Of a stretch of 64,000 nt of DNA, positions 15,635-27,818 are shown in pieces. The translations under genes were made by a program, and so were the position numbers. Under the pieces are notes generated by a model. That model was not told the origin of the DNA and did no database searches. It saw only the letters and a list, made by a program, of their open reading frames with translations. This DNA is from Brienomyrus brachyistius (Eukaryota; Chordata; Actinopteri; Osteoglossiformes; Mormyridae): contig NC_064540.1 of assembly GCF_023856365.1 (NCBI RefSeq), positions 1,735,501 to 1,799,500 of the forward strand, written 5' to 3'. How positions within the stretch are numbered: the stretch's first letter is position 1; each line of letters begins with the position of its first letter.

Positions 15635-17929
15635 GCATTTCTGTTGGAATTAACATTATGCAAATTTGACTTATCGTGTTAATATAAATTTTAGAATGAT
15701 ATCTGTGATGGTGTCACGTTTTGCAGAATTTTATATGAAATGCATTTTCAGGCGTGACGTACTATTTTTGTCACCCAGCATAAAACCTTACAAATGGAAA
15801 CACCACACGCGAAAATCTCCATCCCAGCTTCACAAAACATAGGCCTACCTCACAATTTTTGACAGCTTTCAGACGCTGTCAGACATCTGTGGTTTCTCTC
15901 ACCGATCCTACCTAGGTAATCATGGTTTTAGCTGACTCTCTCTATAACGTCATTAGGAATGCTGCGACGGGCTCGTTTGCGTGATTATTGGGGATAAAAA
16001 GTCGAATTGAGATTAACAGCTCGGCAGGCTTCTGTCTTTTGAGTGCTTTAATTCCTGGTCTTTCTGTGCCAGTGTCACTCTTGTGCTCTGTTCACCAGCG
16101 CTCTCCGCGAGAGAGCCGCAGATGGATTTTTTGAATGCGCATCAACTCCACACCGCTGCGGTTGTTCTTTCATTTTTATGAACTATGCACAGAAATGAAA
16201 TATTTCATAACATAGCATTGTAACAAAATGCGTGTTTACCCTATCCATATTAAAACTACGTTTTTCATGCAGGTCCTGTCCTGTTTTTTTTTTGTTATGT
16301 CTTCTTTTGGATTTACCGAATAGGAAATTAAGTATATGCTTTAGATATATTGACCGTTTCTGGAAGAGTAATATTTTGAAGCCAATTACTTCAGTTTTGA
16401 ATTAAATGACCAAAAAATGTCAAAACGAACGACGGGTGGTTCAAACGCGGTCTCCGTATGGTGTTTGTCCATTTTCCCCTACCCAAAGATACCCCACCTC
16501 TGATATTTTAAAAATTGCCTATTTAACATTCAGCAGTTACATTTTTACGTCGTGCTCTTTCAGCTGTAAATATATGTACGTCCGTTTAAATAGCATACTA
16601 ACACATCACCGTACGCATGTTAGTTTAACTTGAAGAAAACTAATTTTAGCTAGTACACAGCTGTTGGATCATCTTCGCTTCTGACATATTATTGACCGTA
16701 GATTCGTGTGAAAGCAAGAGATCGTATTTTAGAGTAAAGGTGCGAAGAGCTGATGCAGTTCGCCGGGGTGGAACTGATGATTTTCTTCGCTCATTGCACA
16801 GAGTTTATTACCTATCAGCGAGGGCAGTGCGGGGTCAGCTGTCTGGTCCTGGGAGGATTCTCTGCACATTGTTGTCACCAACCTATAGAGACTGACTACA
16901 GACTACTGACTTCGGTCAATCAAGCCGTTGTCCGCTTGTCCTTCTTGGTGTCCTTTTTCCTCGCGAGGCACGTTATCACAAGAGACATGCATCTAAGGTG
17001 CTGCGACAAAGCGCGGGGTATTCTGATTACGGTCTGCAAGCCATGTTTTGTGTTTTAATGCCAATCATAACCATAGCCAATCTGATCCCTTTCTCGCCAA
17101 CCCTTCATTCTCCGTTTCCCCTGCCCTCTTTTGCTCACAGCCTGCTCTGCCCCCTTTCCCATTACACACTTGGGTGAATCTGAGCACGGCTGGCAGGCTC
17201 TGTGTCTCTCCGAACTAGAGAATGATAATTAATTAGCTTCACACATATCGCGTCACTTACTAAGCTGGAGAGATTGTGTGTGTGTATCCTACATAACAGT
17301 GTGTGTGTGTATATATATATAGGTTATTATATATATAATATACAAATATGGGTGTGTGCTGTAGTCTTCAGAGCCCTTTTCTTTTCTTCTCAGAAAGGAT
17401 TGTCCCGCATTCTGAAAGGTGTTCCGACAGCTGTGTTTGCTACGGCATACATTCTGCCTGCAGAATTAATGTCGACGTCATTGAGACCCCTTAAACTGCC
17501 GTTTGACGCAATGATTGTTGCGTTGGATATCAGAAAATAACCAGATTAAAATGTACCCACTGCAGCAACTAAAAAAAAAGATAAGTGACAGCAACTAACT
17601 AATCTGTATTGTATCTACTACGCCGTGTGAGTGAAAATACTACAATAACACATCAGATTGGTCAGCTATTGCCTTGTCGGAATCTTGCAGATCTGTATCA
17701 TAGGCTGTCAATTCTTATCCTTCAAAACCAGTTCAGTTGTTTCATTTTGGGTTATTTTGGGGTGTTTTTTTAAATGTGTTCTATATGTATATGTATATAA
17801 ATTCTATATGTAAGCATCCACGAATGAACAAACAAAAGTTTCGTTTCTGTATAGATCGATTCACTAAAATAGAGCGGATTCCACTTCTCCCCGCGTTTTG
17901 TTTCTCTGTTTCTTCCCCTCTCCTTTAAC

Positions 17930-18831
17930 CTATGCCTGGCTTCGTTGGCTGGGGGGCTTTGACAACCCAGCGAGGCGGAAAATAACACATAACACACTTC
18001 AATTAATAGGCGAAACTGAAAAGACACGCGGCGTCTCAAGGGGGCTGCGGGGGAGGGAAATTAGCCAAGCCTTTGCTGCGGCCCGTCTCCGCATGCATTA
18101 GCATTAGCATCACAATCACCAGGACATTATTGTGCTGATTAGCCGCGCGCGAGGCGAATTGCGGTGATTGTCAGATTCACCGAATTCTGCGTGTGATAGT
18201 TTGCATGCACATAGCTTTTTTGTTTATTAATCTACACACACTGCATTTTATTAATTTTCACACACCAAAATCTAATAACACAAAATAGCAGACACACGAG
18301 TTTTTAAGGCATACTTGCGGATGCAAAATAAACGGTAATACTAGGAGGACCGTTCAAAGCTCATATATATAAACAATTTTTAGATGACTAAAATAAATAA
18401 GCCCACCACAAAAATTTAAATGGACCTTTCTATGTCATCCAAACATTTCCTCCCCCAGAGAGATATCCAGGTGGCCTTGTGGTAAATGCTTAAAAGCCTT
18501 TTCATTTATCCTAATGCGCCTGTTTAATGGCTTATTATGAGGCCCCAGGAGGGGTGTATGAAGTGGTTTGTGGTGGGCCGGCTAATAAACGTTGCACTGC
18601 CGCTTTGCCAACCAGTCAGTGCAGCCATTTAAGCACAGACGTTTGCGCCGACCGTCCTGTCAGAAAGCATACACAAGCATAAATTCACTGTGTGGGCAGC
18701 TGCATATAAAGGCTCACCAAATACCAGACAAAAGATTATAAAGGCATGAAAGCTTTCATGGCACGTCACGGTCGATGCTATAGTCATGGCGATGGACTGT
18801 TTATTTTGTTCTGAACGCAATCGGATTGTGA

Positions 18832-18882
<51 letters not shown>

Positions 18883-19230
18883 AGAGAGAGAGATAGGGAA
18901 AGAAAGATCGTATCGGGACTTTTCTTTTCCCTGCCGATAAGTGGCATGTTGCTGTTGCCTGGTTCCTGAGCTTCTCCCCAGACGCCGCTCGCTGTTAACC
19001 TGAAGTGACTCGACTCACTTTATCACCTTTCACCCCCCCCCCCACCGCATGCCTCCCCCCGCATTCCTCCCCCCGCTGTGACCGATTAACATTGTAATTG
19101 CCTTTCCCCCCATTTTATTTGCGGACGGCGCAAACCCGGGCGCAGCAGCACGGCCCCGGGGCGAGCGGCTCGAGGCCGCCTCAATCAGCAAAGCAATCTG
19201 TTTCTATTATTAGACCCATTACCGCCATCG
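17930..19230. promoter_or_regulatory. Candidate conserved non-coding / enhancer region
   Basis: Less AT-rich than its surroundings, not coding, and dense in homeodomain- and POU-like words such as GCATTAGCATTAGCAT (18094-18109), TGCTGATTAG, CCTAATGCGCC and TTATTATGAGG (18510-18545), TCATTTATCC, and TGTTAACCTGAAGTGAC (about 18993). Blocks at 18070-18190, 18455-18620 and 18955-19045 have the composition of vertebrate developmental enhancers. Function is inferred from composition and position upstream of a neuronal gene. No alignment was possible. Confidence 0.35.
18832..18893. repeat. (GT)n(GA)n compound microsatellite
   Basis: GT repeat running directly into a GA/GGGA repeat, lying between two candidate conserved blocks. 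Confidence 0.9.
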
Positions 19231-20683
19231 ACAATGAATATGGAATTCAAAAACATACAGTATGTGGTTATTTAGTGTTGATCAATCTAGAAGGGAAGTA
19301 AATAAAAAACAAAAATGATCAACTGCATTAAAAATGTAGGCCTACTTGGTTAACGTATCCGAAATTTACATCTAGCCACAATAAAATGTGAAAGTTCTTT
19401 CTAAAGGCGAATGCGCGACAGCCGCTAGACACGAGATTTTTCAATTTCGTATAAGGGTTTTCAAAACATTAACTCATTTCAAATATATCTACCCAAAAAG
19501 ATATCAATTTAAAAAACCGATTATGAGATAAACGAATAAATGTAAAATGAAAAAAAAAAACACTTGTATAGTAAGTTAGAACTACACAGACATTTTAACT
19601 GTTAGCAGATTAATTGACGTTATTCTCTCTTATGTCTTTTAACGTTTTTAATTGGCATATTTAACAGAACGTCAGCCTAATTTAAGCTTGATCCCGAGAA
19701 ATTCCACCGTGGCCATTTATCCATTTTCAATCCATAACGTTGAGTATTGTACACCATACACCAAAATAACATTACTAGGTTCAGCTCAGTTTTGCCTGGT
19801 GGGCCTGTAAATTGTTCTGTCTTTGGCTGCTGCTAAAGGTTCTACATAGGTCACGTTTTGGTTTCTGCCGTAGCTGCACGGCTATGCTGGATCAGCAAAA
19901 CTTATCGTGCTGTTTTTTTTTCCCCGACAGGAGAAAAACGTGACGTCACGAAGACAGAAATGACCACCTACGACTTTGGCCGCGCTCAGCTGCGCAGCAG
20001 CACGGCTGCAGGTGATGACGTTTCTCAGTGCAAATATTCCTTATCCCGTTTCCTCTGGATGCTGCAACATTATTTGATCTGACTAATGTGGCACTTTAAA
20101 ATTTCAGTGAATACAGGTGATAAGAAAATATCTTTATCAGATTTAATATTTAGCTGGAGATTTTTTTGGAGACCTAGTTACGGCTACCGTACGAGGATAC
20201 TGCAGAACAAGGGTGAGCGCCCCCGGAGTCCAAACTCCACCAGTATGTTATACATGCAATATTTTCAAATTAATGCTGCATAGATCCAAAGAAGCTTCCT
20301 TTTTAAAATATATAACTGCGGGTACATATCATTATTCACAGGAACAGATTTTAGGATACGAACCAGCACCTTGAATGTTAAAAATCTGTTTCCTTTCCTG
20401 CTACCTGTGGGACGGATTTTCATGGGAGACATTATAGTGACACAAACCCAAAAGTTCAAAAGTGAGCGAGACGCTATTAATTACTTTTGAAGAAAATGAG
20501 CCTATTGTGTATGTGCGCGTGTCTCTTCGGTAATTCATGCGTGCGAGCATTACACCAGGAACTGAGTGGAGCTGCTTTGTAGCTATGAAATTTTAATGGT
20601 GTAGGAGTTGCAGCTGATTCCCTTTGCAAAGATGCATGGAGTATCAGTATGTGTGTGTGTGTGAGTGTGTGTGTGTGTGTGTG

Positions 20684-20767
<84 letters not shown>

Positions 20768-22309
20768 TTGCCAAAAAAAACAGACAATGCCATCATACTG
20801 CACAGTAACAACGAAAATTACTTTTATCCGGCTAACCCAAGACTCTGCGGTCCCCTCCTGACATTTACATTCCTTTTGCGTTGCTGAAACTTATTTGGGC
20901 ACATAAAAGCCACATGCCTGAAAGAGATCAGAAGGGCTTATTGAAAATCTATACATTTATTGAATTAAATTTACCCTCAGGAATCTTTGACTTGGCTGTG
21001 AATAAAACCTTTTTTTTTCATGCATGCCTGCTGCTCCATACGCTTGAATGAGAACATGCATCCACTGTAACTTTTTGTGAGGGAAAATGGTGGTACAGTA
21101 ACTCATTGTTTCCTTAAATTTGCCGCCCACCCTTACTGGGAGTAGCGTAACGCTTACATGTACTAGTGTGCTTCCCCTATTTCTACTACTAACTGAGTGA
21201 TTCATTGACATGCAAAGCTTGTTCTATTGACTCCGTAGAAAAAACCGGTTTGAAAGGTTTTTTGGCTCAGCGGTGCACTTTTAGTGGAGCAGGCGGTTTA
21301 ATTGCAGCCATCAGGACTGGAAAACACCGAGGTCCTTTGCCATTGGTTGGGACCATGGTTGAAGTAGGTTTCCTTTCAAAGCCGAGCATCTCCCCTGTCC
21401 TAACACCCCCCTCCCACCCCCCCCACCCCATCTCCTGGACGTCATTAACTGCCATTGTCAAGCGGCACAATCGCACTCAGGACAGCCCTGGTGCTTATCA
21501 GCCACCCGTCGCACGCCGTAACTGAACAGCCGCTGCTATTGATTCCTTTGTTGTTCCAGGAGATGCCGTTAAAAAATAAATAAAAAATCACCGGGACCTC
21601 TGTTGCCAGGAGATACCCTCCTGAAATGGGATCGCGGTTCCAGGTGTCCACTCTGCCTGGCCGGCTTTACTTGGCGATGCAGCACCATTGCCAATAAACC
21701 CGCCTTTGAATGGCGTTTGTCTGATAGTTCTTGCGGAACACATCAGCATGCTCCTGCATCTCATGATACCCCTTCCCCTTCCCTCACATGTATGTCTAAT
21801 CTTGTCACCTGTTAAAGTATCGCATTTACAGACCCCTCCAGGTCTTGCTGCTTACCCCACGTGCCGCTTAATGCCCTTAGGGTAACTTGGGGCAGCTGTA
21901 AACACTCCCCAGACAAACCTGTCAATATCTAGCCCTTATATACTCCATCACACCGCCGCCCACCCCCCCCCCCCCCCCCCCCAGGGCGGCCCGGTCTGTT
22001 TCCAGAGCTCCACGGAGATTGCTTTCTGATTTCACAGCCGCGTTGTTCAAACAGCCCCCTGGCCCCCGGGCGTGGTGGAGCGCTGGTGGTCCCCTTTGAG
22101 GGCCCCTCAGCGTCTCTGACCTTTAAAAAACACGGGGCCCCTTCTCACAGGAGGTCGGATCAGAAGGTCAGGTTTGCACGTCTTTTCCTTACGAGCGCTG
22201 GCTGTTTGAAGTGGAATTATAGGAAGCAACAGAATCACACGCTGCACAGTGAGAACGCGGCCTGGTGCCCCGGTGAAGATTAACAGATGAGTCCATGTGT
22301 TTTTTTTTT
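19231..22309. other. Intergenic region, no gene seen
   Basis: Non-coding DNA with a GT microsatellite and a poly-C run near 21964-21982. A CRE-like palindrome GTGACGTCAC lies at about 19939-19948. The block around 21430-21515 (CTGGACGTCATTAACTGCCA) has enhancer-like composition but is unproven. Confidence 0.5.
20647..20768. repeat. (GT)n microsatellite with GAGT interruptions
   Basis: About 120 bases of GT dinucleotides interrupted by GA steps. The Thr-His open frames on the minus strand are repeat artefacts. Confidence 0.95.
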
Positions 22310-22319
22310 ATCAGGCTGA

Positions 22320-22480
22320 TGGTAAATGGACTGCATTTATATAGCGCTTTTCTGCTCCTACGAGGACTCAAAGCGCTTTACATTTCATGCCTCACATTCA
22401 CCCATCCACACACTCATACACACACCGGTAGCGGAGGCTGCCATGCAAGGTGCCAACCTGCTCACCTCCCTGCTCACCTT
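22320..22480 (+). repeat. Common fish interspersed repeat (TTTATATAGCGC type)
   Basis: Contains TGCATTTATATAGCGCTTTT, a paired CAAAGCGCTTTACATTTCA, CACATTCACCCATCCACACA and GAGGCTGCCATGCAAGGTGC. I recognise this word order from a widespread teleost repeat. The precise family (a LINE or SINE 3' end) is not assigned. Confidence 0.55.
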
Positions 22481-22605
22481 CTCCATAGTAGCATTTCTAC
22501 CAGTGCACCACTGCTACTAATAATAACAAAAATATAATTTTTAGAGTTGTATTTATATAAGGCCTTTCTCACAATAACAAGAACAGCAATAATAATAATG
22601 CCACT

Positions 22606-22974
22606 CTGCCTGTGTGGAGTGCATGTCCTTCTCGTGGGGTTTCCTCCACTCATGGGGGTTTTACTTCTACGATCTGATTGGTTATCTCTCTGAACCAATC
22701 ATTTTTCGTTCTGCCCTCAGAACAGTTTTGTGTAAGTAAAACCCCCATGAGCGTTTCCTTTGGGTTCTCAAGTTCCCCCCCAACAGTCCAAAAACACACA
22801 AAGGTAAGCTGGAGTTGCCGGATTGTCCATGGGTGTGAAAAGTGTGGCTGTGTGTCCTGTGTTGGGTCAGCGCCCTGTCATGGATTATTCCCTGCCACAT
22901 TCTCATAGATTCCAGGATAGGATCTGGACCCCCCTGACCGTGAATAGTACAAGTTGGTATAGAGGATGGATGGA
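22606..22974 (+). mobile_element. V-SINE copy split by a MITE
   Basis: V-core segments in plus orientation are split in two. GTGTGGAGTGCATGTCCTTC and GGGGTTTCCTCC lie before 22647; CAACAGTCCAAAAACACAC and the tail TTCCAGGATAGGATCTGGAC, ending in GGATGGATGGATA, lie after 22752. The 106-base insertion between them is annotated separately. The copy is diverged and lacks a clear tRNA-like head. Confidence 0.7.
22647..22752. mobile_element. Short hAT-like MITE nested in a V-SINE
   Basis: An 18-base perfect terminal inverted repeat, CTCATGGGGGTTTTACTT at 22649-22666 and its complement ending at 22751, flanks about 70 bases that include a second inverted pair (GATTGGTT / AACCAATC). The 8-base flanks GTTTCCTC (22639-22646) and GTTTCCTT (22753-22760) look like a target site duplication with one change. 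Eight bases is typical of hAT transposition. It has no coding capacity. Confidence 0.75.
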
Positions 22975-25900
22975 TAGTAATAATCCATAACTGCCTGTCC
23001 TGTTGTCAGAAATGTAATTACAACAAAAAACAATAACAGAGGTTGAGAATACCATATTGGTCAATAAACATTTCATGGCTGTAATTAATTTCCCATAAGC
23101 ACCTGGCAGACACTGTGACCTTTGAACCAGGAAGACATCCCAGCTTTTTTAGCACGGCTACGTCTGTACGTTAGTCTCTTCCTTCATTTATCCAGAACCC
23201 ATCACCACCGCACATGCACACAAAGAGGCACAAGCTAATATATATGGTAAATGTGAGTGCATATTACTATATTTATAAATGAAGCCATCATTTTTGTAAT
23301 AGAGTAAGATAAATTAGGAGGACATTTATACAAAAATGTCTTTTTTGACAAGATTGGGAAAAGATGGAGCACTTGACTTGATGAAAACTGCTCTTTGTAA
23401 TCCGGAGACCCGGTTTCAGTCAGGAAAGCTGAATGTCTGAGACAGTGGCCGATAGTGAATTCAATATTCTTTCTCTCGCAGGGGGGAAATCACTGCTCCA
23501 TTCATCACTGCCCATACGCTGTGGTGGTGGTGGTGGTGGGGGGGGGTTATACAGTTTGCTTTGGGGACCTGAGTCAGGGGACGGTGGTTGCCTCTGCCAG
23601 TTGTCTCGCCTGCTCCATTTCACGGTGGCTTGTTTGCACGAGATGGTGCCACTTTGACTTTTCTGCACCCCTCCAGTACCCCTTTTGCAGTGCACTGCAA
23701 CTGTACACCCGAGCCTGTCCCCATGGAAACCACAGCTTTATCATTTTCCTTTCAAGAGCAGACCCAGCCACCCCAATAAACGCTGTGAAGACTTACCTCA
23801 AACGAAGTTCCGGTCGAGTTCCGGACTCTCTGTCTAACACGGTTCTGTTCCCATTCCGGTCTGTGCGGGTTCTCCTACACAGACATTCTGTGCGCTTCAG
23901 CAGATGTGAACCTTCTCTTAAAAATACAAGGGAATATAAAGCGATGAGATGTTTTCACACGAGCCCGGCTTTCAAAAGAGGAGAGATGAGGAGAAAAGGA
24001 AATGGGTAATTATGCAGCCTGCCAATATGTTCCTGGGATGCAGACGCTCAGAGTACGTTTGAGTCCTCACAGCAAACCCTCTTTTGGTTCCCACCATTTT
24101 CCTTCCATTATCCGTGAGGCCGGGCAGCAGCTTGAATCAGTTGTTCTTACCCACCCAGTTTGGCTCCTAATGGTATTCTGGGGCATCGGTAGTGGCCACA
24201 GGATGCCCGGCTTCAGTCCTGTGGATAGATTGTCTACTTGTTCTCTTTCGAAACACTCAGAAGGAGGCAACCACTCCTGTGTGTGTCCAAAAAAACCAAA
24301 CAGGCCAGCCGACTCGGTCGGCGGACAAAAGGGGAAGAGCTGAAGCGAAAAGCGAGGATCATGCAAATATAATCAGCTTCTGCCACGTCGGTCGATCTTA
24401 CGGGAGGCGGGAAGTACAAAGAGGCATTTACATTTAAATACACAAACCAATGACGCTGATGAAGCCTCAATAAAAGCCTATTAATAAAACTTAATAATAA
24501 ACCGAGGGGTTTAGAACACAGTGAGAAGGATAAAACAAGTGACTTCCTTCTCGCAGAAGGATCTCCGATGAAGGTAGAAATATCGCCTTGACCTTCATGA
24601 TGGATTCAATCAAAGCGTTTCAGCTGGCCTCTCTAAAACAAGCCAAGCCAGATCTCAGCCAGCAACCCCCCGGCCAGTTCATGTCTTTGTCGAATCCATC
24701 CCTTCGTCCATGGGGCTGAGGAATGGCTTGAGAACTGTCTTTAAAATGGTCTGTTTGGTGCAAAGTTGCTTGCCATTCCCAGGGCTGCCATTGGCGTAGA
24801 AGTTCAAGGTTTTCACAGAGGTCTCCAGACTCTGTAGCTCAAACAGAAGACAAAATTCCAAGTAAAGTGCACTTTCTGTATGTCCTGTACGTCACTCGTG
24901 TAAACCAAGACTAAGTTCGGCTGCAGTGAACGTGGCAGCCCTCCTGAAGGACTATTTCCATAATGAAAACGATTCAGGGTGTTAAGGAGCTAACAAACCA
25001 CCAAAAAAATAGGACTGTGAGCTTCTTACAGTCGTTCAGGGAGTCAAAATTTTGTCAGAGTTGGAAAATAATGATGAATTGATAAAAATATTCTAAAAAT
25101 CCATGCACGGACTGTTAAAGGTTTGTTATTGTGTGTGATTTAATTGGTTTACAAAAGGAAGCTCAGCAAATGCTCTGCGCCGATTGTTAGTACGTCCTGT
25201 TAATAAAGACAGAATAATCCCAGGAACCTGGAGCTGTTGTGCTTCTCACAAACGCCACCAGCCTCTCGCTCAGAATGTGCCATCAGGTTAACCGAGGGCA
25301 GGACGAAGACAGGTGTGTCAGTGAGGAATTCTGCTTTCACTTTTCAAAAAGCAGCATGATGCCAATCGGTGGCTTGATCTGGATGGTTATGGCTGGTTGG
25401 CCGCTTGTTACAGCCGCAATTTGTTGAAGTAGCGTGGCTATTTATGGAAATGACCTTAAATTAGCGCTGATTGTTCTCTGACCGCACTCCTCCTTTCAGG
25501 GTAACGTGCCTCGCCCCTTGCGTAGTGCATTTCGTGCACGGAAAGCTAGTCCCACCTTCAGTGAAACAATATTTGCTAATGATAACTAATACTTAGCAGT
25601 AGGACACAGATTAGTTTAGAGTTATGATGTTTTTCATGATCTTTTTTTTACGCGTTGATCTGAATTTTGTCCTTTTTGTTCTTTGCCCGTCTCTCCTGTG
25701 GACGTCTGAGACACGCACGTCGCATGTCAAGCCCAGTTTCCATGAACGGCAGATGGGTCGACATTCGGCATTTCCTGTCGTGCCGTACGCCTCGTTCCGG
25801 TGTCAGCCCGCTCTCTCCTTCCCCTACACCTTTACAACCTTTTTTTAAAAAAAGACTTCTTTTTGAAAGCCTCCTTCACTTACTGTTCGTCTGGTCATTT

Positions 25901-26164
25901 AGCAGAAGGGTGGGATTTAATTTTTGTGCCCCCCCCCCCCCCCCCAATTAATCATGGCCAGGTTCAGGCTCTTTGTTCCTGCACATGAATGCAGCAGACT
26001 AGAGAATTGCTATCATTTTCACAGTCTGTTCCCCCACAATACACAGCAACCACCCCCCCCCCTCCCAAAACCACACGCGACTGCCTTTCATGTTGCCTCA
26101 TTGCACATGCTCTGTCATTACCCACTGCCCGCTGGTTCCCATTCCCCCACCCCCACCCCCACCC
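22975..26164. other. Intergenic region, no gene seen
   Basis: Non-coding with short poly-C/poly-G runs (about 23535-23546 and 25929-25945). Open frames such as 23455-24009 and 25667-25951 look like random translation of GC-richer sequence. No splice-consistent homologous exon was found. Confidence 0.5.
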
Positions 26165-26166
26165 TC

Positions 26167-26206
<40 letters not shown>

Positions 26207-26219
26207 TCTCTCTCTCTCT
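26165..26219. repeat. (CT)n microsatellite
   Basis: About 55 bases of CT dinucleotides with one CACT interruption, preceded by a C/A-rich tract. Confidence 0.9.
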
Positions 26220-26399
26220 AGTCCACTCCGGTCATACCTATGTCCTGGCTTTCTGATTGGAGATAATCACCCATAAAAGATCTGTCCCTTTTTTTTATCT
26301 CCAACCACAGCTGCAATTCATTAACGGAGTGAACAGGAGCCCCTGTTAGCCAGATAACCCCCCCCCCCAGCCCCCGCCCGGGCACTTTCCTCCTTTCTG

Positions 26400-26690
26400 T
26401 GAGTCTTTTCATGCTCATACAGCTGCTGATGCCGGATGAGTCCGCCGCCGGGAATTGTGGAACATCCCTCCAGCTCAAGCCTCCTGCTCGTCTTGCCAGC
26501 GCCAAGTCAGATGATATTTAAGCGTAAATACAGACACCCTACAGGCGTGATTAAATTGCCATTGTTCCTGAACCACTCCTGGTTGCTTGCTATTGTGTAT
26601 ATTCTTATATTCGTTGTAAATGACTGCTTCTTTAGTAATATTGTGTGGCAGAGATAAAAACAGAATCCCACTGGATTTAAAGTGAAAAAA
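26400..26690. promoter_or_regulatory. Candidate conserved non-coding block
   Basis: Non-repetitive, non-coding stretch with enhancer-like words (AGCGCCAAGTCAGATGATAT, GGCGTGATTAAATTGCCATT, GTTGTAAATGACTGC), bordered by simple repeats and SINE remnants. Assignment is from composition only. Confidence 0.2.
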
Positions 26691-26736
26691 TATATGATTG
26701 TGATAAAATGTATGATTAGCAGGCCTCATATTGCCC

Positions 26737-26921
26737 ATCCATCCAACCATCCATCTTCTGTGCCACTAATCCAGCACAGAGTTATGGTGAATCTTGAACC
26801 AATCCCAGACTGCATAGGACATAAACCAGAGGATTCCCTTGACTAGGGCACATGCACACAAACATGCACGGTTTAGTGACGCCCATGCACTTAGCTGCAT
26901 GTTTTTGGTTCTAAGAGAGGA
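26737..26921 (-). mobile_element. V-SINE remnant, 3' half (left flank of minisatellite)
   Basis: Reverse-oriented V-SINE: CATCCATCCA tail, AGGGCACATGCACACAAACA, then AGCTGCATGTTTTTGG, the conserved V-core word. Where an ordinary copy continues with the GGAGGAAAC part of the core, this one reads AGAGGAAATCCATGCGAGGC and passes into the 18-base tandem array. The copy is diverged. Confidence 0.6.
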
Positions 26922-27776
26922 AATCCATGCGAGGCAGTGAGATCATGCGAGGCAGGGAGAGCATGCGAGGCAGGGAGAGCATGCGAGGCACTGAGATCAT
27001 GCGAGGCACTGAGATCATGTGAGGCAGGGAGAGCATGCGAGGCAGGGAGAGCATGCGAGGCACTGAGATCATGCGAGGCACTGAGAGCATGCGAGGCAGG
27101 GAGAGCATGCGAGGCACTGAGATCATGCGAGGCACTGAGATCATGCGAGGCAGGGAGAGCATGCGACGCACTGAGTTCATGCGAGGCACTGAGATCATGC
27201 GAGGCAGGGAGAGCATGCGAGGCAGGGAGAGCATGCGAGGCACTGAGATCATGTGAGGCAGGGAGAGCATGCGAGGCACTGAGATCATGTGAGGCAGGGA
27301 GAGCATGCGAGGCACTGAGATCATGCGAGGCACTGAGATCATGTGAGGCAGGGAGAGCATGCGAGGCAGGGAGAGCATGCGAGGCACTGAGATCATGCGA
27401 GGCACTGAGATCATGCGAGGCACTGAGATCATGCGAGGCAGGGAGAGCATGCGAGGCACTGAGATCATGCGAGGCACTGAGAGCATGCGAGGCAGGGAGA
27501 GCATGCGAGGCACTGAGTTCATGCGAGGCACTGAGATCATGCGAGGCAGGGAGAGCATGCGAGGCAGGGAGAGCATGCGAGGCACTGAGATCATGTGAGG
27601 CAGGGAGAGCATGCGAGGCACTGAGATCATGTGAGGCAGGGAGAGCATGCGAGGCACTGAGATCATGCGAGGCAGGGAGATCATGCGAGGCACTGAGAGC
27701 ATGCGAGGCAGGGAGAGCATGCGAGGCACTGAGTTCATGCGAGGCACTGAGATCATGCGAGGCAGGGAGATCATGC
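26920..27776. repeat. 18-bp minisatellite, about 47 units
   Basis: Tandem array of the unit GAGATCATGCGAGGCACT and close variants. The commonest alternative is GAGAGCATGCGAGGCAGG; a rarer one has GAGTTCATG; CATGTG replaces CATGCG in several units. All units keep the 18-base period, so both strands stay open over more than 280 codons in several frames. A higher-order period of 342 bases (19 units) is visible: the GAGTTC variant at about 27173 recurs at about 27515 with the same following unit order. It is not a CRISPR array, because no unique spacers are present. Confidence 0.95.
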
Positions 27777-27818
27777 AGGCCCAAGAGCCAAACTCCCAGT
27801 CCTGGAGGTGTGACGTTC
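27777..27818 (-). mobile_element. Probable V-SINE remnant, tRNA-like end (right flank of minisatellite)
   Basis: CCCAGTCCTGGAGGTGTGA resembles the CGGGTCCCAGAGGTGTGAGG of intact reverse-oriented copies (28515-28535). It would be the head of the same V-SINE whose tail lies left of the array. It is short and diverged, so the call is tentative. Confidence 0.4.

Larger units (their letters stand above)
12327..17929. other. Upstream intergenic region of slc32a1, no gene seen
   Basis: AT-rich non-coding DNA that should contain the slc32a1 5'UTR and promoter. I could not place the transcription start; the TA-rich stretch at 12340-12355 is too close to the ATG to be called a TATA box with confidence. 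It contains a TA repeat (13458-13518) and an AAT repeat (15598-15634). Short open frames here look random. Confidence 0.6.

Noticed and set aside
16753..17058. 101-codon open frame with hydrophobic stretch
   Set aside because: No family recognised, no polyadenylation or splice evidence; length is within chance expectation for this base composition.
23455..24009. 184-codon open frame
   Set aside because: Overlaps open frames on both strands, includes a Val/Gly run from a GGT repeat, and has no recognisable homology.
26920..27776. CRISPR-like repeat array
   Set aside because: The repeats are directly contiguous, without unique spacers, and the genome is vertebrate.
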